This document shows positions 1-10,327 of a DNA stretch of 23,231 nt, piece after piece (the stretch's first letter is position 1; each line of letters begins with the position of its first letter). Both the position numbers and the translations under genes were made by a program. The notes below the pieces were generated by a model, which searched no databases, had not been told where the DNA came from, and worked only from the letters and a program-made list of their open reading frames with translations. Source of the stretch: Verrucomicrobiota bacterium (GTDB lineage Bacteria; Verrucomicrobiota; Verrucomicrobiia; Chthoniobacterales; Terrimicrobiaceae); assembly GCA_026398285.1 (NCBI GenBank), contig JAPLTI010000139.1, positions 1 to 23,231 on the forward strand, in the 5' to 3' direction.

Positions 1-93
1 TGGCGCAACGGTCAATACCGGCCTTATAACATATGGCTTATGCTCTATTTTTTGAATCTTATTAAAAATCTTTTATCGTTTCAAAATTCCTAA

Positions 94-438
94 ATATTCC
101 ACCCACGGCCCGACTACACCACCTACCGTGATTTCCTATCCCACTCGAAGGGGGAATGGAGCATCGCCAAGAATGGCTATGTGCGTTCGCGCAGCGGGTG
201 GTTCAGTTGCCGTAGCGCCTGCTACCTGGCCGCCGGCAAGCCCGTCGTCGTTCAGGATACAGGTTGGAGCGACTACTTGCCTTCAGGTTCAGGAGTCATT
301 GCCTTCGATACGCCACAGCAGGCCGCCGCTGCCCTGGATGAAATTTCTGGAAATTATTCGCATCACTCGGAAGCCGCCCGCGCGTATGCAGAGAAACATT
401 TTGATGCCGCCAAAGTCTGCGCCGAACTCCTCGAATGA
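94..438 (+). pseudogene. Glycosyltransferase, C-terminal remnant (5' truncated)
   Basis: An open frame runs from just after a TAA at 91-93 to the TGA at 436-438 and has no start codon at its beginning; the first in-frame start candidate is the GTG at 181. The product resembles the last ~110 residues of a glycosyltransferase. It has a YRDF / AKNGY stretch, then GWFSCRSACYLAAGKPVVVQDTG, which I describe in parts: GWFSCRS, the LAAGKPVVVQDTG donor-site segment, and a SDYLPSG loop. A C-terminal helix (residues HSEAARAYAEKHF) follows. This is the usual order of the second Rossmann domain in GT-B enzymes of this type. The catalytic N-terminal half is missing and is replaced by AT-rich DNA with no similarity. 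The stop codon overlaps the next gene's start as ATGA, so the two genes were probably once co-translated. Family assignment is by recognition only. Confidence 0.6.
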
Positions 439-1232
439 AAAAAAATCTCTCTCAAAGCGCCCTCATTATCGTGGGCCATGGCTCCACCACGAACCCCGAC
501 TCGAGCGCTCCATCTCTCGTGCACGCCCGCAGCATTCGTGAACGCGGCATCTTTGCCGAAGTGGCGGTGTGTTTCTGGAAAGAAGAGCCCACCTTCCGCG
601 AAGTCCTGCGCACGGTGGACAGCGACGAAGTCTATGTCGTCCCGAATTTCATCAGCGAAGGCTATTTCACCCAAACGGTCATTCCCCGTGAACTCGAACT
701 CGCCGGAAAAAGCACGCGCATCGGCAATCGAGCGATCCATTATTGCGAGCCTGCTGGTAACCACGAGGCCATGACCGGTCTCCTCATGAAGCAGGCCCGC
801 ATGGTCGCACCGGGTGTTTCGCCCAAGGAAACAAGCCTCTTCATTGTCGGACATGGAACCGGTCTCAACGAAAACTCAGCCGTCGCCGCCAAGCTCCAGG
901 TCAAAAAAATCTCGGAGACCAGCGAGTATGCCGAGGTCCTCTCAGCCTACATGGAGGAGGCACCGCTCATTTCAGAATGGGACAAGCTCGCCTCCCAACC
1001 GAATGTCATCGTCGTGCCCTTTTTCATCTCCGACGGATTGCACAGCTACCAAGACATCCCGGTTTTACTGGGTATCGCCGAGGATATCGGCCCTGCTGCC
1101 AGCCAGAGTCAGGTTTTTCGAAACAACCCATATCATCTGCGCGGCCGTCAGCTTTTTTACAGCGGTGCCATCGGCACCGATCCGGGCTTTGCGGATGTCA
1201 TACTCGACCAAGTTGACGCCTTTTCCGAATAA
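435..1232 (+). CDS. CbiX-type sirohydrochlorin chelatase family protein
   Basis: A 265-residue protein of the CbiX/SirB class II chelatase family, which inserts Co, Ni or Fe into sirohydrochlorin. The fold is internally duplicated: half 1 starts IIVGHGS with His15, and half 2 starts FIVGHGT with His140. Each half ends in a VVP-F-IS strand (residues ~67-75 and ~193-201), and a GLHSYQDIP segment carries His203. These histidines are the expected metal and substrate ligands of the family. No His-rich metal-binding tail is present. The start ATG overlaps the stop of the glycosyltransferase remnant by 4 bases and has no clear Shine-Dalgarno, so translation may depend on the remnant upstream. No other cobalamin or siroheme gene lies nearby. 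The metal and the actual substrate cannot be told from sequence, and this long two-domain form in verrucomicrobial genomes may act on something else. Confidence 0.75.
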   Translation: MKKNLSQSALIIVGHGSTTNPDSSAPSLVHARSIRERGIFAEVAVCFWKEEPTFREVLRTVDSDEVYVVPNFISEGYFTQTVIPRELELAGKSTRIGNRAIHYCEPAGNHEAMTGLLMKQARMVAPGVSPKETSLFIVGHGTGLNENSAVAAKLQVKKISETSEYAEVLSAYMEEAPLISEWDKLASQPNVIVVPFFISDGLHSYQDIPVLLGIAEDIGPAASQSQVFRNNPYHLRGRQLFYSGAIGTDPGFADVILDQVDAFSE

Positions 1233-1303
1233 CGAAATTTTTGCGCACATTTTAGTAGCGCGTTCGAAAAGTTGTGCCATTTTGTGCCCGCCTCACCACA
1301 TCT

Positions 1304-2320
1304 ATGATATCTCAATTCGTCGTCTATTTTGTTTTCGGAATCGTTCTTCTCGGCGCCCTTGTCATGGCGTTCATCCTGCTGAATTTCTTCGGCACTTGGC
1401 TGCGCGCAAAACTGGCCGATGCGCCTGTTTCTTTCGCCAAACTCATCGGAATGCGCCTGCGCCGCGTGCCCATGGGGCTGATCGTCGACAGTCGCATCAC
1501 TGCGGTAAAAGCCGGTATCAATATCGACACCGATCCGCTTGAAGCCCACTACCTCGCGGGTGGAAATGTTTCCCACGTCGTCCTAGCCCTCATCGCCGCC
1601 GACAAGGCCGCGCTGCAACTCGACTTCAACCGCGCCTGCGCCATCGACCTCGCCATTAAAGGCACCAGCAAAACCGTCCTAGAAGCCGTCCGCACCAGCA
1701 TCAATCCAAAAGTCATCGACTGCCCGAATCCCACCACCGGCAAAGTCACCATCGACGCCGTGGCCCGCGACGGCATCGGAGTCAAAGTCCGCGCCCGCGT
1801 GACTGTTCGTTCCAACCTGAATCGCTTTGTCGGCGGTGCTACGGAAGATACCATCATTGCCCGTGTCGGCGAGGGCATCATTACCTCCATCGGTTCCGCA
1901 GTTTCTTACAAGGATGTCTTGGAAAACCCCGACCGCATCTCGAAGACCGTCCTCGCCAAGGGGCTCGATACCGGCACCGCCTTCGAAATCCTTTCCGTGG
2001 ATATTGCCGATGTGGATATCGGCGACAACATCGGAGCCAAGCTTCAGGCCGAGCAGGCAGAGGCCGACAAGGTCGTCGCCCAAGCCAAGGCCGAAATGCG
2101 CCGTGCTGCCGCTGTCGCCACCGAGCAGGAAATGAAAGCCCGCACCCAGGAAATGCAGGCCAAGGTCGTCGAAGCCGAAGCCCAAGTCCCGGAGGCCATC
2201 TCTGCCGCCTTCCGAAACGGCAACCTTGGAGTCATGGACTACATGCGCCTGAAAAACATCCAGTCCGACACCGCCATGCGCGACTCCATAGCCACGCCGG
2301 CAGCATCCACCCCAGCCTGA
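1304..2320 (+). CDS. floA: Flotillin-like protein FloA
   Basis: A 338-residue SPFH/flotillin-like protein (FloA/YqfA type, formerly UPF0365). These proteins form membrane microdomains that scaffold signalling and secretion. One hydrophobic N-terminal segment (residues ~4-30) acts as hairpin or membrane anchor. The conserved core follows, including MRLRRVP, the INIDTDPLEAHYLAGGNV stretch near residue 75, and VRARVTVRSN in the SPFH domain. A long Ala/Glu/Lys-rich coiled coil (residues ~235-300) follows, and the end is the family-typical NLGVMDYMRLKNIQ. The ATG at 1304 was chosen over the in-frame GTG at 1274 because the membrane segment starts immediately and the resulting length fits the family (~330). 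The next gene starts 7 bases downstream, so they are surely co-transcribed. Its usual NfeD partner is not adjacent but is about 5.4 kb away in this window. Confidence 0.93.
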   Translation: MISQFVVYFVFGIVLLGALVMAFILLNFFGTWLRAKLADAPVSFAKLIGMRLRRVPMGLIVDSRITAVKAGINIDTDPLEAHYLAGGNVSHVVLALIAADKAALQLDFNRACAIDLAIKGTSKTVLEAVRTSINPKVIDCPNPTTGKVTIDAVARDGIGVKVRARVTVRSNLNRFVGGATEDTIIARVGEGIITSIGSAVSYKDVLENPDRISKTVLAKGLDTGTAFEILSVDIADVDIGDNIGAKLQAEQAEADKVVAQAKAEMRRAAAVATEQEMKARTQEMQAKVVEAEAQVPEAISAAFRNGNLGVMDYMRLKNIQSDTAMRDSIATPAASTPA

Positions 2321-2327
2321 TTCCGCG

Positions 2328-2783
2328 ATGGAACAACTCGTCCTGCTCCTCATTATTGGAGCGATCAGCCTCATCAACTGGCTCATCGAACAATCCGGTA
2401 AACGCCGGGAGCAGCGTCGTTTTGAAGCTGAGCGCGCCCGCCGGGAGGCGGAGGCAAGCCCCTATCAAGAACCTGCTCGGTCACCCGCGTCCCTTCCCGA
2501 GGTCTACGAACCTGAACCTCAGCAGGAAATGCGTAGATTCCTCGAGTCATTTGGAATCCCGATGCCCGAAGAAGTCGCTCCTCAAGAAGTCTCGCCGGAA
2601 ATTCCAACGTCCGCACCCGTTCAAGCAGCCGCACCCGCGCCGCGCGCCATTGTTCGTAAGCTCAAGCCAACTCCTTCCAAGTCCCAACAAGTCCTGCTCG
2701 AAATCAAATCCCCCGCAGCCCTCCGCCAAGCCATAGTCTGGCGCGAAATTCTCGGCCCTCCACGCTCCCTCCAGCCACATTAA
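2328..2783 (+). CDS. Small membrane-anchored protein, probable FloA partner
   Basis: A 151-residue protein of unknown function. Residues 1-20 form a single hydrophobic anchor (LVLLLIIGAISLINWLIEQ). A highly charged Arg/Glu helix follows (GKRREQRRFEAERARREAE, residues ~25-43), then a long Pro/Ala/Glu-rich linker, and a short C-terminal motif LRQAIVWREILGPPRSLQP. From memory, a similar LRQAIV..EILGPP ending occurs in small membrane proteins of Planctomycetes and Verrucomicrobia, and I treat it as the functional docking motif. The start lies 7 bases after the floA stop with no obvious ribosome binding site, suggesting coupled translation. Its position and topology (anchor facing the cytosol with a disordered linker) suggest a role in FloA microdomains, but this is inference from context. 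Confidence 0.65.
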   Translation: MEQLVLLLIIGAISLINWLIEQSGKRREQRRFEAERARREAEASPYQEPARSPASLPEVYEPEPQQEMRRFLESFGIPMPEEVAPQEVSPEIPTSAPVQAAAPAPRAIVRKLKPTPSKSQQVLLEIKSPAALRQAIVWREILGPPRSLQPH

Positions 2784-2787
2784 TGCT

Positions 2788-3241
2788 GGGAGGGCCATCC
2801 TCCGGCATGGCCTAAATTTCAGCCGCGAAGCGGCGTTATCGAGAGGGCGGGAATGGCAAAATCATGGAAAGCAAAATCATTTTTTGGGGATCGCGTGGCG
2901 AGTTGGTCGCGGGGTTTTTGAGCGGGGTGGTTTCTGGGAGTTGTTCCGCGTTTTCCGTGGAAATATTTGGGTCAGGCGAGACGCTGACCCTTCAAGCAGT
3001 CGGCGCGTGGCGACTGGTGGGAGGGCCATCCTCCGGCATGGCCCAAGATTCAGCCGCGAAGCGGCGTCATCGAGAGAAAAGGAATGGCAAAATCATGGAC
3101 AGCAAAAATCATTTTTTTTGGGATTGCGTGGCGAGCTGGTCGTGGGGTTTTTGAGCGGTTGGTGTCTGGGAGTGGTTTTGCGTTTTCTGTGGAAATATTT
3201 GGGTCAGGCGAGACGCTGACCCTCCAAGCAGTCGTGCGCGG
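2788..3241. repeat. Two tandem ~231-bp hairpin-rich repeat units
   Basis: Two near-identical units start with GGGAGGGCCAT at 2788 and 3019, exactly 231 bases apart, and similarity ends near 3241. Each unit has the same parts in order. First is a GGGCCAT...ATGGCC hairpin (2792-2812; 3023-3044). Next is GCCGCGAAGCGGC, a 5-bp stem with GAA loop (2822-2834; 3053-3065). Then come a doubled GCAAAATCAT motif (2855-2881; 3086-3113), a G/T-rich spacer, and GGAAATATTT followed by a 22-base hairpin with stem GGGTCAG/CTGACCC (2969-2990; 3201-3222). No protein-coding gene is supported here; the open frames crossing it simply translate the repeat in different phases. The repeat sits between the ends of the floA operon and the rpoD operon, so the hairpins could also act as transcription barriers. 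Confidence 0.85.
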
Positions 3242-3258
3242 CGTGGGCAGTCTTTTAC

Positions 3259-3591
3259 TCAGAGTGAGTTCGCGGAGAAGTTTGAGATCGTGAGGTCTTC
3301 GACGATTGCGAGTTGGTCGAGTCCGGCGGCGATGTCGAAATACTCGACGAGTTCGGCGGGGACTTGAGTCTTGGGGGAGTGGATGAGCGAGAAGCTGAAG
3401 CCGAGGAGAAGGATTGCGAATGCCGGGGCAGTGATCCAACGCAGAACGAAGGCGGGAATCGCTGGCGCGGGTGTGAGATGTCGGATCGATCTCAGGACAT
3501 TTCTTGCGAAGAAAGGCGAGGGAGCTGCGGTTGGTCGGGCTCGACTGAGTAAATCCCACAGGTCGTCTTTCTCCGGAAGGTTGTCGTTCAT
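3259..3591 (-). CDS. Small membrane protein downstream of rpoD
   Basis: A 110-residue protein with no recognised domain. The N-terminus is acidic, with DDLWDLLSRARP (residues ~9-20) followed by SPFFARNVLRSIR (~25-37). A single membrane segment lies at about residues 50-68 (WITAPAFAILLLGFSFSLI). A short outer tail with an acidic YFDIAAGLDQLAIVEDL helix ends the protein. This layout (cytosolic helix, one membrane span, ~100-130 residues) is one I associate with small proteins placed after sigma-factor genes in Verrucomicrobia. Here it lies 42 bases after rpoD on the same strand and is probably the last gene of the dnaG-rpoD operon. An anti-sigma-like or sigma-tethering role is a guess from context. 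The ATG at 3591 is the only reasonable start. Confidence 0.65.
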   Translation of the reverse strand: MNDNLPEKDDLWDLLSRARPTAAPSPFFARNVLRSIRHLTPAPAIPAFVLRWITAPAFAILLLGFSFSLIHSPKTQVPAELVEYFDIAAGLDQLAIVEDLTISNFSANSL

Positions 3592-3633
3592 GTCACATCA
3601 AACCCAGCCTGATGTCAGAAGTTGCGCAAAAAA

Positions 3634-5904
<2,271 letters not shown>

Positions 5905-5915
5905 TCTGCTTTCCG

Positions 5916-7709
5916 TTAGGCCTGGAGAAAAGGCCGTCGAACATCCGCCACACGGATCGTGAGGTCAAGGATTTGTTTTTGGAATTTTTGTCTTTCGGAC
6001 GCTGGAATCGCCGGATCGGCAATCCGGCTCTTCAGGCCATCGATTTCGCGGTTGAGTTGCTGCACATGGAGGCCTTGGAGCAATTGGCGGGCGCGCTCCA
6101 GCGGTTCGGGAGTAGAGCGGTGGATATCCATAGCCGAGATCAGGCGTTCCTCAGGCCCCGTCAGTTGAGCGAGCAGGGTGGGGGGTGGCGGCGCACCATC
6201 TTCATAATCGGCCTGGGCGAGTTTGTTCACCAAGACACCTCCCTCCTCGAACTCGTCGAGCGGTTTCTGGTCGCGCAGCCATGTTCGCACCTCGTTACTT
6301 GTCAGCGTGAGGCGGCACAGCATCTCCATGCCGGCGGAGAGGGGGATTTTTTCCTCGGGTTGGGGCGTCGGAGTCTGAGCTTCTTCCTGATCGATGACTG
6401 GCGCTTTCATAGCGACGCGAATAGCGGGTTGGGGGAGGCCGAGGCGCGATGCGATGCGTCCCAGCAGGGTTTCCTTCAGAACGGCGTCCTGCACGAGTGC
6501 CAAGGGCGGGGCGATGCGGCTGACAAGGCGGGATTTGCCAGCGCTGTCGTTGAGTTCGCCGGATGCGAAGGCCTCGTTCAGGCTGTGTTCGAAAAAATCC
6601 GTCGCATTGTTCACGACTTCCAAAAATGCCTCCGGACCCGATCGGCGGATGAGCGAGTCGGGATCCTCGCCTTGCGGGAGGGTCACAATTTTCACCAGCA
6701 ATCCTTGCGAGAGCAGCGCTGGCAGGGAGCGTGTGGCGGCCTTTTTGCCGGCGGCATCGGAGTCGAAGCAGAGCAGAACGGTTTCGACATAGCGCTTCAA
6801 AAGACGGGCTTGGTCGCCGGTGAATGCGGTTCCTTGCGGGGCAATGACATTTCGGATGCCGGCTTCGAAGGCTGAGATTAAATCGATCTGTCCCTCGCAA
6901 ACAATGGCGGCATTTTTTTCGATGAGGTCGCGTTTGGTTTTATCGAGGCCGTAGAGGACGCGGCCCTTGGAGAAAAGCGGTGTTTCGGGGGAGTTGACAT
7001 ATTTTGCGGCCTTCGCGTCGGCTTCGAGGATTCGTCCGCTGAAGGCGATCACCTCGCCGTAATCATTTCGGATCGGAAACATGACGCGGTTGCGGAATCG
7101 GCTGTAGAGCGCGCTGTTGGAATTCGAGCCTTCGTCTTTGGAAGAGGCTAGGCCGCTTTGGGCTATTTCCTCGGAGGAGAATCGTCGTCCGCGCAAGTGC
7201 GTGAGAAGCGCGTCCCAGGAGGCGGGCGCGAAGCCGAGTTGCCAGGATTTTGCGATGGTCGAATTCAGGGCTCTCGACTTGAGATAGTCCCTGGCCTGAG
7301 AAGCGTCCGGTGATTTCAGGAGTTGATCGTGAAACCATGCCGATGCCTCGGCGTGCAGGGCTAAAAGACGCTGGCGCAGGCTGTGTTTCCGGTGGTCTTC
7401 CGAAGTGGCATCCTCTTCTACGATGGGAATGCCCGCGCGTTGGGCAAGGCGCCGAACGGCCGATGGAAAATCGAGGTGTTCGTATTCCATGACGAAGCGG
7501 AGGACGCCTCCCCCGGCACCGCATCCGAAGCAGTGGTAGTTCTGCCGGGCGGGGTTCACATGGAAGGACGGTGATTTCTCGCGATGGAAGGGACAAATCG
7601 CGCGAAAGCTCGTTCCCGCACGCTTAAGCGGAAAATACGAACTGATCAAATCAACGATGTCATTGGCATCGCTGACGCGTTGGATTGTTTCCTCGGAGAT
7701 GAGTCCCAC
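5916..7709 (-). CDS. dnaG: DNA primase DnaG
   Basis: A 597-residue primase that makes RNA primers at the replication fork. The CHC2 zinc-binding domain has Cys39, His42, Cys60 and Cys63. The catalytic core contains the RNA-polymerase-like region with NSPETPLFSKGRVLYGL. The TOPRIM domain has VCEGQID (catalytic Glu) and LCFDSDAAG (metal-binding Asp pair). A C-terminal helicase-binding domain follows. The GTG at 7709 was chosen because the family start G-LISEETI follows at once. An open frame continues 101 codons further upstream, but that part has no primase similarity and lies opposite the nfeD coding region. rpoD follows after 11 bases. In many bacteria rpsU precedes dnaG; here the 52-base upstream gap leads to nfeD on the other strand. 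Confidence 0.95.
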   Translation of the reverse strand: MGLISEETIQRVSDANDIVDLISSYFPLKRAGTSFRAICPFHREKSPSFHVNPARQNYHCFGCGAGGGVLRFVMEYEHLDFPSAVRRLAQRAGIPIVEEDATSEDHRKHSLRQRLLALHAEASAWFHDQLLKSPDASQARDYLKSRALNSTIAKSWQLGFAPASWDALLTHLRGRRFSSEEIAQSGLASSKDEGSNSNSALYSRFRNRVMFPIRNDYGEVIAFSGRILEADAKAAKYVNSPETPLFSKGRVLYGLDKTKRDLIEKNAAIVCEGQIDLISAFEAGIRNVIAPQGTAFTGDQARLLKRYVETVLLCFDSDAAGKKAATRSLPALLSQGLLVKIVTLPQGEDPDSLIRRSGPEAFLEVVNNATDFFEHSLNEAFASGELNDSAGKSRLVSRIAPPLALVQDAVLKETLLGRIASRLGLPQPAIRVAMKAPVIDQEEAQTPTPQPEEKIPLSAGMEMLCRLTLTSNEVRTWLRDQKPLDEFEEGGVLVNKLAQADYEDGAPPPPTLLAQLTGPEERLISAMDIHRSTPEPLERARQLLQGLHVQQLNREIDGLKSRIADPAIPASERQKFQKQILDLTIRVADVRRPFLQA

Positions 7710-7761
7710 GGGCTGAAAATACCTTGCGGTGGGTTTGGGCGCGAGGGAGATTTCCGTCGAT

Positions 7762-9156
7762 ATGAAGAGCCTTCTTTTGATTTTTGTGTGCCTTGCCCAA
7801 CTCCTGCCTCTGCGAGCGGCTGAAAAAAGCATTTCCACCGGGTCTGTCCTTGTTCTGCCCGTGAAGGGAGCGGTGAGCGAAGCGCAGTTTTTCTTCCTGC
7901 GCCGGGCTTTGAAAAATGCCGAGGCTGTGGCGGCATCCGCTGTCGTTTTGGATATGGACACGCCTGGCGGGGATTTGAAGGCGACGGAAAAAATCGTGCA
8001 GATGTTCTCCAAGAGTCCGATTCCGGCCTACACCTATGTGAACGCGAATGCCGGTTCGGCGGGCGCGCTGATCGCACTGGGCACGAAGAAGGTTTTCATG
8101 GCCCCGGTGAGTGCCATCGGAGCCGCAGCACCAGTGGCTGGAAGTGGTCAGGAAATTCCGGAAACCATGAATGCAAAGATCGTTTCCTACTACTCGGGAT
8201 ACTTTCGCAGTGTGGCTCAGAAAAATGGATACCACCCCGAGTTGGTAGATGGATTTATGAACCTCGATAAAGAGGTGAAGATCGGTGACGAGGTCATCAA
8301 TCCCAAGGGAGCGTTGCTGACATTGAGCGCACAGGAAGCCGTGCGGGACATCGGTGGAAAGCCGTTGCTGGCCTCCGGCATCGAGGCGGATGTGGCCTCG
8401 CTTGTTAAGACCTGTGGGCTTTCTGTGGATCGGATCGTGCGCTTGGAACCCTCCGGATTTGAGAACCTGGCCCAATGGATCACCACGCTGGCCCCTCTCT
8501 TTCTTCTCGGCGGAATTATGGGAGCCTATCTTGAATTCAAGGCCCCTGGCTTCGGGGTTGCGGGGATTCTCTCGGCGGTCTGTTTTTTGATCTTCTTCGG
8601 CGGGCATTACATCGCAGGCTTGACCGGATTGGAAATGGTAGCCCTTTTTGTCATGGGGCTCCTGTGCATTTTGATAGAGGTCATTTTTTTTCCGGGGGTT
8701 TTCTTTTTAGCCCTCGGTGGTGCGCTGATGGTGCTTGCGGCGTTGTTTTTTTCGATGGCGGACTTGTATCCGGCACAGCCGATCAATTTTTCATTCGAGA
8801 GACTTCAAATCCCGATGTGGAACCTCAGCATCGCCTTCGTTGCCAGCGCGGTCGGAGTGGCACTCTTGGCGCGGTTTCTTCCCAGTATTCCGGTTTTCAG
8901 GAGTTTGTTTCTCTCATCCAGTTCCCCTGCGGGTCCCTCTCTCTCGCCAGTCGTCACCGAACTTGGTGCCGCAGCCAAGGTCTCTGCCGGAGAGGCAGGC
9001 GTAGCCCTTTCCATCCTGCGCCCTTCCGGTCGTGCCCAGATAAGCGAAGGGGTTTTTGATGTGATGACGAATGGCGAGTTCCTCGAGGCTGGAACAAAAA
9101 TCCAAGTCCTCGCGGTGAATGGTCAGAACATTATTGTCGGGCGGCAGGTGTCTTGA
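7762..9156 (+). CDS. nfeD: Long-form NfeD membrane serine protease
   Basis: A 464-residue membrane protein. It has a signal peptide (residues 1-20, LLLIFVCLAQLLPLRAA), then a ClpP-class protease domain (~25-225). The Ser/Lys dyad is Ser99 in NANAGSAGAL and Lys139 in TMNAKIVS, close to the positions of the archaeal homologue PH1510-N. About five membrane segments (~238-370) follow, then a C-terminal OB-fold NfeD domain (~395-464, ending GQNIIVGRQVS). The family cleaves stomatin/flotillin-like partners, and NfeD genes usually sit next to floA or stomatin genes. The ATG at 7762 was preferred over the GTG at 7729 because the signal peptide starts there and GAGGGAG lies about 13 bases upstream. 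It is divergent from dnaG, and its 3' end overlaps the flavoprotein gene tail-to-tail by 26 bases. Confidence 0.92.
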   Translation: MKSLLLIFVCLAQLLPLRAAEKSISTGSVLVLPVKGAVSEAQFFFLRRALKNAEAVAASAVVLDMDTPGGDLKATEKIVQMFSKSPIPAYTYVNANAGSAGALIALGTKKVFMAPVSAIGAAAPVAGSGQEIPETMNAKIVSYYSGYFRSVAQKNGYHPELVDGFMNLDKEVKIGDEVINPKGALLTLSAQEAVRDIGGKPLLASGIEADVASLVKTCGLSVDRIVRLEPSGFENLAQWITTLAPLFLLGGIMGAYLEFKAPGFGVAGILSAVCFLIFFGGHYIAGLTGLEMVALFVMGLLCILIEVIFFPGVFFLALGGALMVLAALFFSMADLYPAQPINFSFERLQIPMWNLSIAFVASAVGVALLARFLPSIPVFRSLFLSSSSPAGPSLSPVVTELGAAAKVSAGEAGVALSILRPSGRAQISEGVFDVMTNGEFLEAGTKIQVLAVNGQNIIVGRQVS

Positions 9157-10327
9157 TCCAAGCCAGGGCGGATCTTGCCGCAAGTGATCCTGTGGCAAAG
9201 CATCCCTGTAACAAATAGCCTCCTGTGGGTGCCTCCCAGTCGATCATTTCTCCTGCTACAAAAAGTCCGGGAAGTCTTTTTACCATGAGGTTGGAGTCGA
9301 TCTCACTCCAGCACACCCCACCCGCGCTGGAGATGGATTCCGCAATCGGTCGGGTGCCTTTCAATGGGATCACACAGTTCTTTGCCTCGCGTGCGAGCGA
9401 GTCGGCATCCGCCCATTCCTTGCGTGCAAGGAGTGCAAATGCCGCATCGCTGAGTTTCCACCGCTGGCGGGCCTCCGCAGAGAAATTCCGCCGAACCGAT
9501 TCCATCTTGGAGACAAGTTGTTCGTGTGAATGCGCCGGCTTGAGATCGATGGCTATCGAGGGGGTAGGCATTTCGCGGAGTGTTTTTCCGAGGGCATAAA
9601 TGGGGCCTCCCTCGATGCCGTAGCGGGTGATCATGAGTTCGCCCCGAAACTGCTTTTCGCCTGCTCGCACTGTGACATTTTTCAGCGGTTTTCCCTCTGC
9701 GAGTCTCAGGAAATCGGGATTCCAGTCATGCTCCCACCCGCAGTTGGCCGAAACAAGAGGCTGAATTGAAATGCCAAGATTTTCGAGAGCGCCTGTCCAC
9801 TGCCCGTCGGAGCCGGTTTGCGGCCAAGATGCACCGCCAAGTGCGAGGATGAGCGCATCCGCCTCCGCATTGGCGCCATTCGAAAAAGAGATCAGGACCG
9901 TTGAGTCAGGCGTCACAGAGATAAGACGGTGCCTCATTTCAAAACGAACGCCCAAGGCCCTCAGCCTCGCCACCCAAGCGCGTAGGAGCGTGGCGGCTTT
10001 GAGATTCTTCAAATAAACCCTGCCGCTTCCCGCCTCGAAAGTCTCAGCCCCAAGTCTTGTCGCCCAATCGCGGAGATCTGCCGGTGCGAATCCCGCTAAT
10101 ATCGAACTCCAGAGCTCCCCGCTTGCAGCGGATGCCGAGTAGCGGCTGGCAAAGGCCTCCAGGGGTTCCGAGTGGGTGAGGTTCATGCCGCCTTTTCCGG
10201 CCACCAGAAATTTTCGCCCGACAGAGGGCTTCGCGTCGAAGAGTGTCACTTCAGCACCTGCTTCTGCTGCGACCTCGGCGGCACGCAAACCTGCCGGGCC
10301 GCCGCCTATGATGGCGATGCGCTTCAC
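9131..10327 (-). CDS. BaiN/HI0933-like FAD-dependent flavoprotein
   Basis: A 398-residue flavoprotein of the HI0933/BaiN family (NAD(P)/FAD-dependent oxidoreductase, TIGR03862-like). The FAD-binding motif GGGPAG is at residues 8-13, followed by a Glu/Asp-ended strand (VTLFDAKPSVGRKFL) and the hallmark VAGKGGMNLTHSEP. The middle has GGASWPQTGSDG, and the C-terminus has SAGGVCWSEID and GLFVAGEMIDWEAPTGGY before the final helix. The cellular substrate of this subgroup is unknown; BaiN itself acts on bile acid intermediates but that cannot be assumed here. The GTG start at 10327 overlaps the recF stop as GTGA, so the two are translationally coupled. The longer open frame upstream lies inside recF and lacks similarity. 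Confidence 0.85.
   Translation of the reverse strand: MKRIAIIGGGPAGLRAAEVAAEAGAEVTLFDAKPSVGRKFLVAGKGGMNLTHSEPLEAFASRYSASAASGELWSSILAGFAPADLRDWATRLGAETFEAGSGRVYLKNLKAATLLRAWVARLRALGVRFEMRHRLISVTPDSTVLISFSNGANAEADALILALGGASWPQTGSDGQWTGALENLGISIQPLVSANCGWEHDWNPDFLRLAEGKPLKNVTVRAGEKQFRGELMITRYGIEGGPIYALGKTLREMPTPSIAIDLKPAHSHEQLVSKMESVRRNFSAEARQRWKLSDAAFALLARKEWADADSLAREAKNCVIPLKGTRPIAESISSAGGVCWSEIDSNLMVKRLPGLFVAGEMIDWEAPTGGYLLQGCFATGSLAARSALAWIKTPAARQ

Noticed and set aside
2864..3293. Several overlapping small open frames
   Set aside because: They translate the tandem repeat units in different phases; parallel copies give near-identical peptides, showing repetition rather than selection on protein.
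7710..8012. N-terminal extension of the primase open frame
   Set aside because: Lies opposite the nfeD coding region, has no primase similarity, and the true DnaG N-terminus begins at the GTG at 7709.
7660..8607. 315-codon open frame on the - strand
   Set aside because: Antisense to nfeD, whose signal peptide, Ser/Lys dyad and NfeD domain are clear.
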